Origin: JBFXDW01 sp050180745 | GTDB taxonomy: Bacteria; Pseudomonadota; Alphaproteobacteria; UBA9219 | Length of the DNA: 7,024 bases | Direction: 5' to 3' | Assembly: GCA_050180745.1 (NCBI GenBank) | Contig: JBFXDW010000092.1 | Location: forward strand, 1 to 7,024 | Part shown: piece by piece, positions 6,312-7,024 of the stretch | Layout of the letters: every line of letters starts with the position of its first letter | Numbering within the stretch: the stretch's first letter is position 1 | Notes under the pieces: generated by a model | What the model saw: the letters and a program-made list of their open reading frames with translations, nothing else | The model's database searches: none | Told to the model about the DNA's origin: nothing | Program-made: the position numbers and the translations under genes

Positions 6312-6485
6312 ATGACAGCGCCACATATCAAAAAGAATATTGCCGCAAAGACAGCTAAAGCAGCAGAATTGTTTGGCCTTTTTGGTCAAAGCGATGTTGT
6401 TGCCATGGTCATGATTGAGCAAGACCCTTTTAAGCCTTTCAATTTAAAGGCATCCATGGATCAGAACTATCCTCAGCCTAAGTAA
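6312..6485 (+). CDS. Hypothetical 57-residue protein, unrecognised
   Basis: A short open frame from ATG at 6312-6314 to TAA at 6483-6485, divergent from rph. I do not recognise the product. It begins with a basic, Ala/Lys-rich segment (HIKKNIAAKTAKAAELF, residues 5-21), then a mildly hydrophobic stretch (about 22-39, with VVAMVMI) and a polar, Pro-containing end (NYPQPK). There is no signal peptide, no cysteine and no obvious metal site. A GGGG run nine bases upstream could serve as a weak ribosome site; a TTG at 6297 in frame is less likely. The stop codon is followed at once by RHS-family coding sequence in the same frame, so this may be the 5' remnant of a longer gene cut by the event that brought in the RHS segment. 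It could also be a non-coding stretch with a chance ORF. Confidence 0.4.
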   Translation: MTAPHIKKNIAAKTAKAAELFGLFGQSDVVAMVMIEQDPFKPFNLKASMDQNYPQPK

Positions 6486-7024
6486 CGGCTTCTTTCCGAC
6501 GAATCTGACCAACTCGTATGGAGCTGGCAGCATGATGCCTTTGGAAAAGGTGAACCGGATCAACGGCCTACTGGTGCAAGTAAAGATTTTGTTTACAACA
6601 ACCGGTTTCCGGGGCAAACTTATGATGCTGAAACGGGCTTCTTCTATAACCTCAACCGTTATTACGATCCTAACACAGGCCGATACACCCGTCCCGATCC
6701 GATCGGGTTAGCGGGTGGGATGAATCCTTACGTTTATGTTGGGGGAGATCCGGTGAATTCGGTTGATCCGGAGGGGTTGAATCCTATCCTCCCTCTGCTT
6801 ATAACAACCGTTGGTGTTTACTCTTTTGCAGATGATATTTTTTCTGGAATAAATGATGGGCTTAAAGCAACAGAAATGCCAGCAGATTCATTTATTGAAC
6901 CTCTTTCATTTGATAGCAAAATGAGCGTTATGTGGGATATTTACAGTAAAGGTTCATTTTCTTTGGCAGACATAGCCAAATCAAGCGTAGACGTTCATAA
7001 TGTTGCTCAGTATTTAACTTTTAG
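6486..7024 (+). pseudogene. RHS-repeat protein C-terminal core and variable tip, without start (orphan module, open at right edge)
   Basis: The frame is open from 6486 to the window edge (179 codons). The first 99 codons are unmistakable RHS/YD-repeat core: RLLSDESDQLVWSWQHDAFG (1-20), FPGQTYDAETGFFYNLNRYY (41-60), DPNTGRYTRPDPIGLAGGMN (61-80), then PVNSVDPEGL (90-99), the DPxGL motif after which RHS proteins are cleaved to release their tip. From residue 100 the sequence is unlike the core and visibly richer in A/T: a hydrophobic PILPLLITTVGVYSFA segment, then ADDIFSGINDGLKATEM and a polar region. I recognise no toxin family in the part visible. In full RHS proteins the RLL-DES segment is preceded by DHLGTP; here a TAA stop precedes it. 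There is no in-frame ATG, GTG or TTG until ATG at 6720, so the core cannot be translated by itself. It is best read as a displaced RHS C-terminus; pseudogene status depends on what lies beyond 7024. Confidence 0.85.

Overview
The window looks like chromosomal DNA of an alphaproteobacterium with moderate GC content. The evidence is the tight rph-rdgB-hemW cluster in alphaproteobacterial style, a DacA-type peptidase ending in a SPOR domain, a phasin of the alpha/beta-proteobacterial phasin_2 type, and a TTAA-N7-TTAAC motif like the CtrA box of that class. Genus cannot be told from the sequence; a host-associated lineage is only a guess.

Layout. Positions 1-1522 (minus strand) carry corA, a Mg2+/Co2+ channel, followed 14 bases later by the start of an ABC exporter that runs off the left edge. 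Positions 1523-1683 hold a perfect 10-bp dyad over a TATAAT box in front of corA and a rho-independent terminator behind the phasin gene, so corA probably has its own promoter. The phasin gene (1684-2109, minus) and dacA (2391-3695, plus) diverge from a 281-base spacer with a good sigma70-like promoter facing the phasin gene. dacA converges on hemW with only 2 bases between the stop codons. Positions 3698-6123 (minus) form an overlapping operon rph-rdgB-hemW: tRNA 3'-end maturation, removal of non-canonical purine nucleotides, and a radical-SAM haem chaperone. The 188-base spacer upstream of rph holds an 11-bp inverted repeat next to the rph start and the CtrA-like box.

The right end (6312-7024, plus) is the accessory part. 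A 57-codon ORF of unknown function ends in TAA. Directly after that stop, in the same frame, comes the C-terminal end of an RHS-repeat protein: about 99 codons of conserved core ending in the DPxGL motif, then a visibly more AT-rich variable tip that is still open at the window edge. No start codon exists in frame in the first 78 codons, so this is best read as a displaced or orphan RHS C-terminal module beside a housekeeping operon.

I see no CRISPR array, tRNA, rRNA, transposase or wholly new multi-gene system. The RHS junction and the regulatory dyads are the parts most worth a second look.
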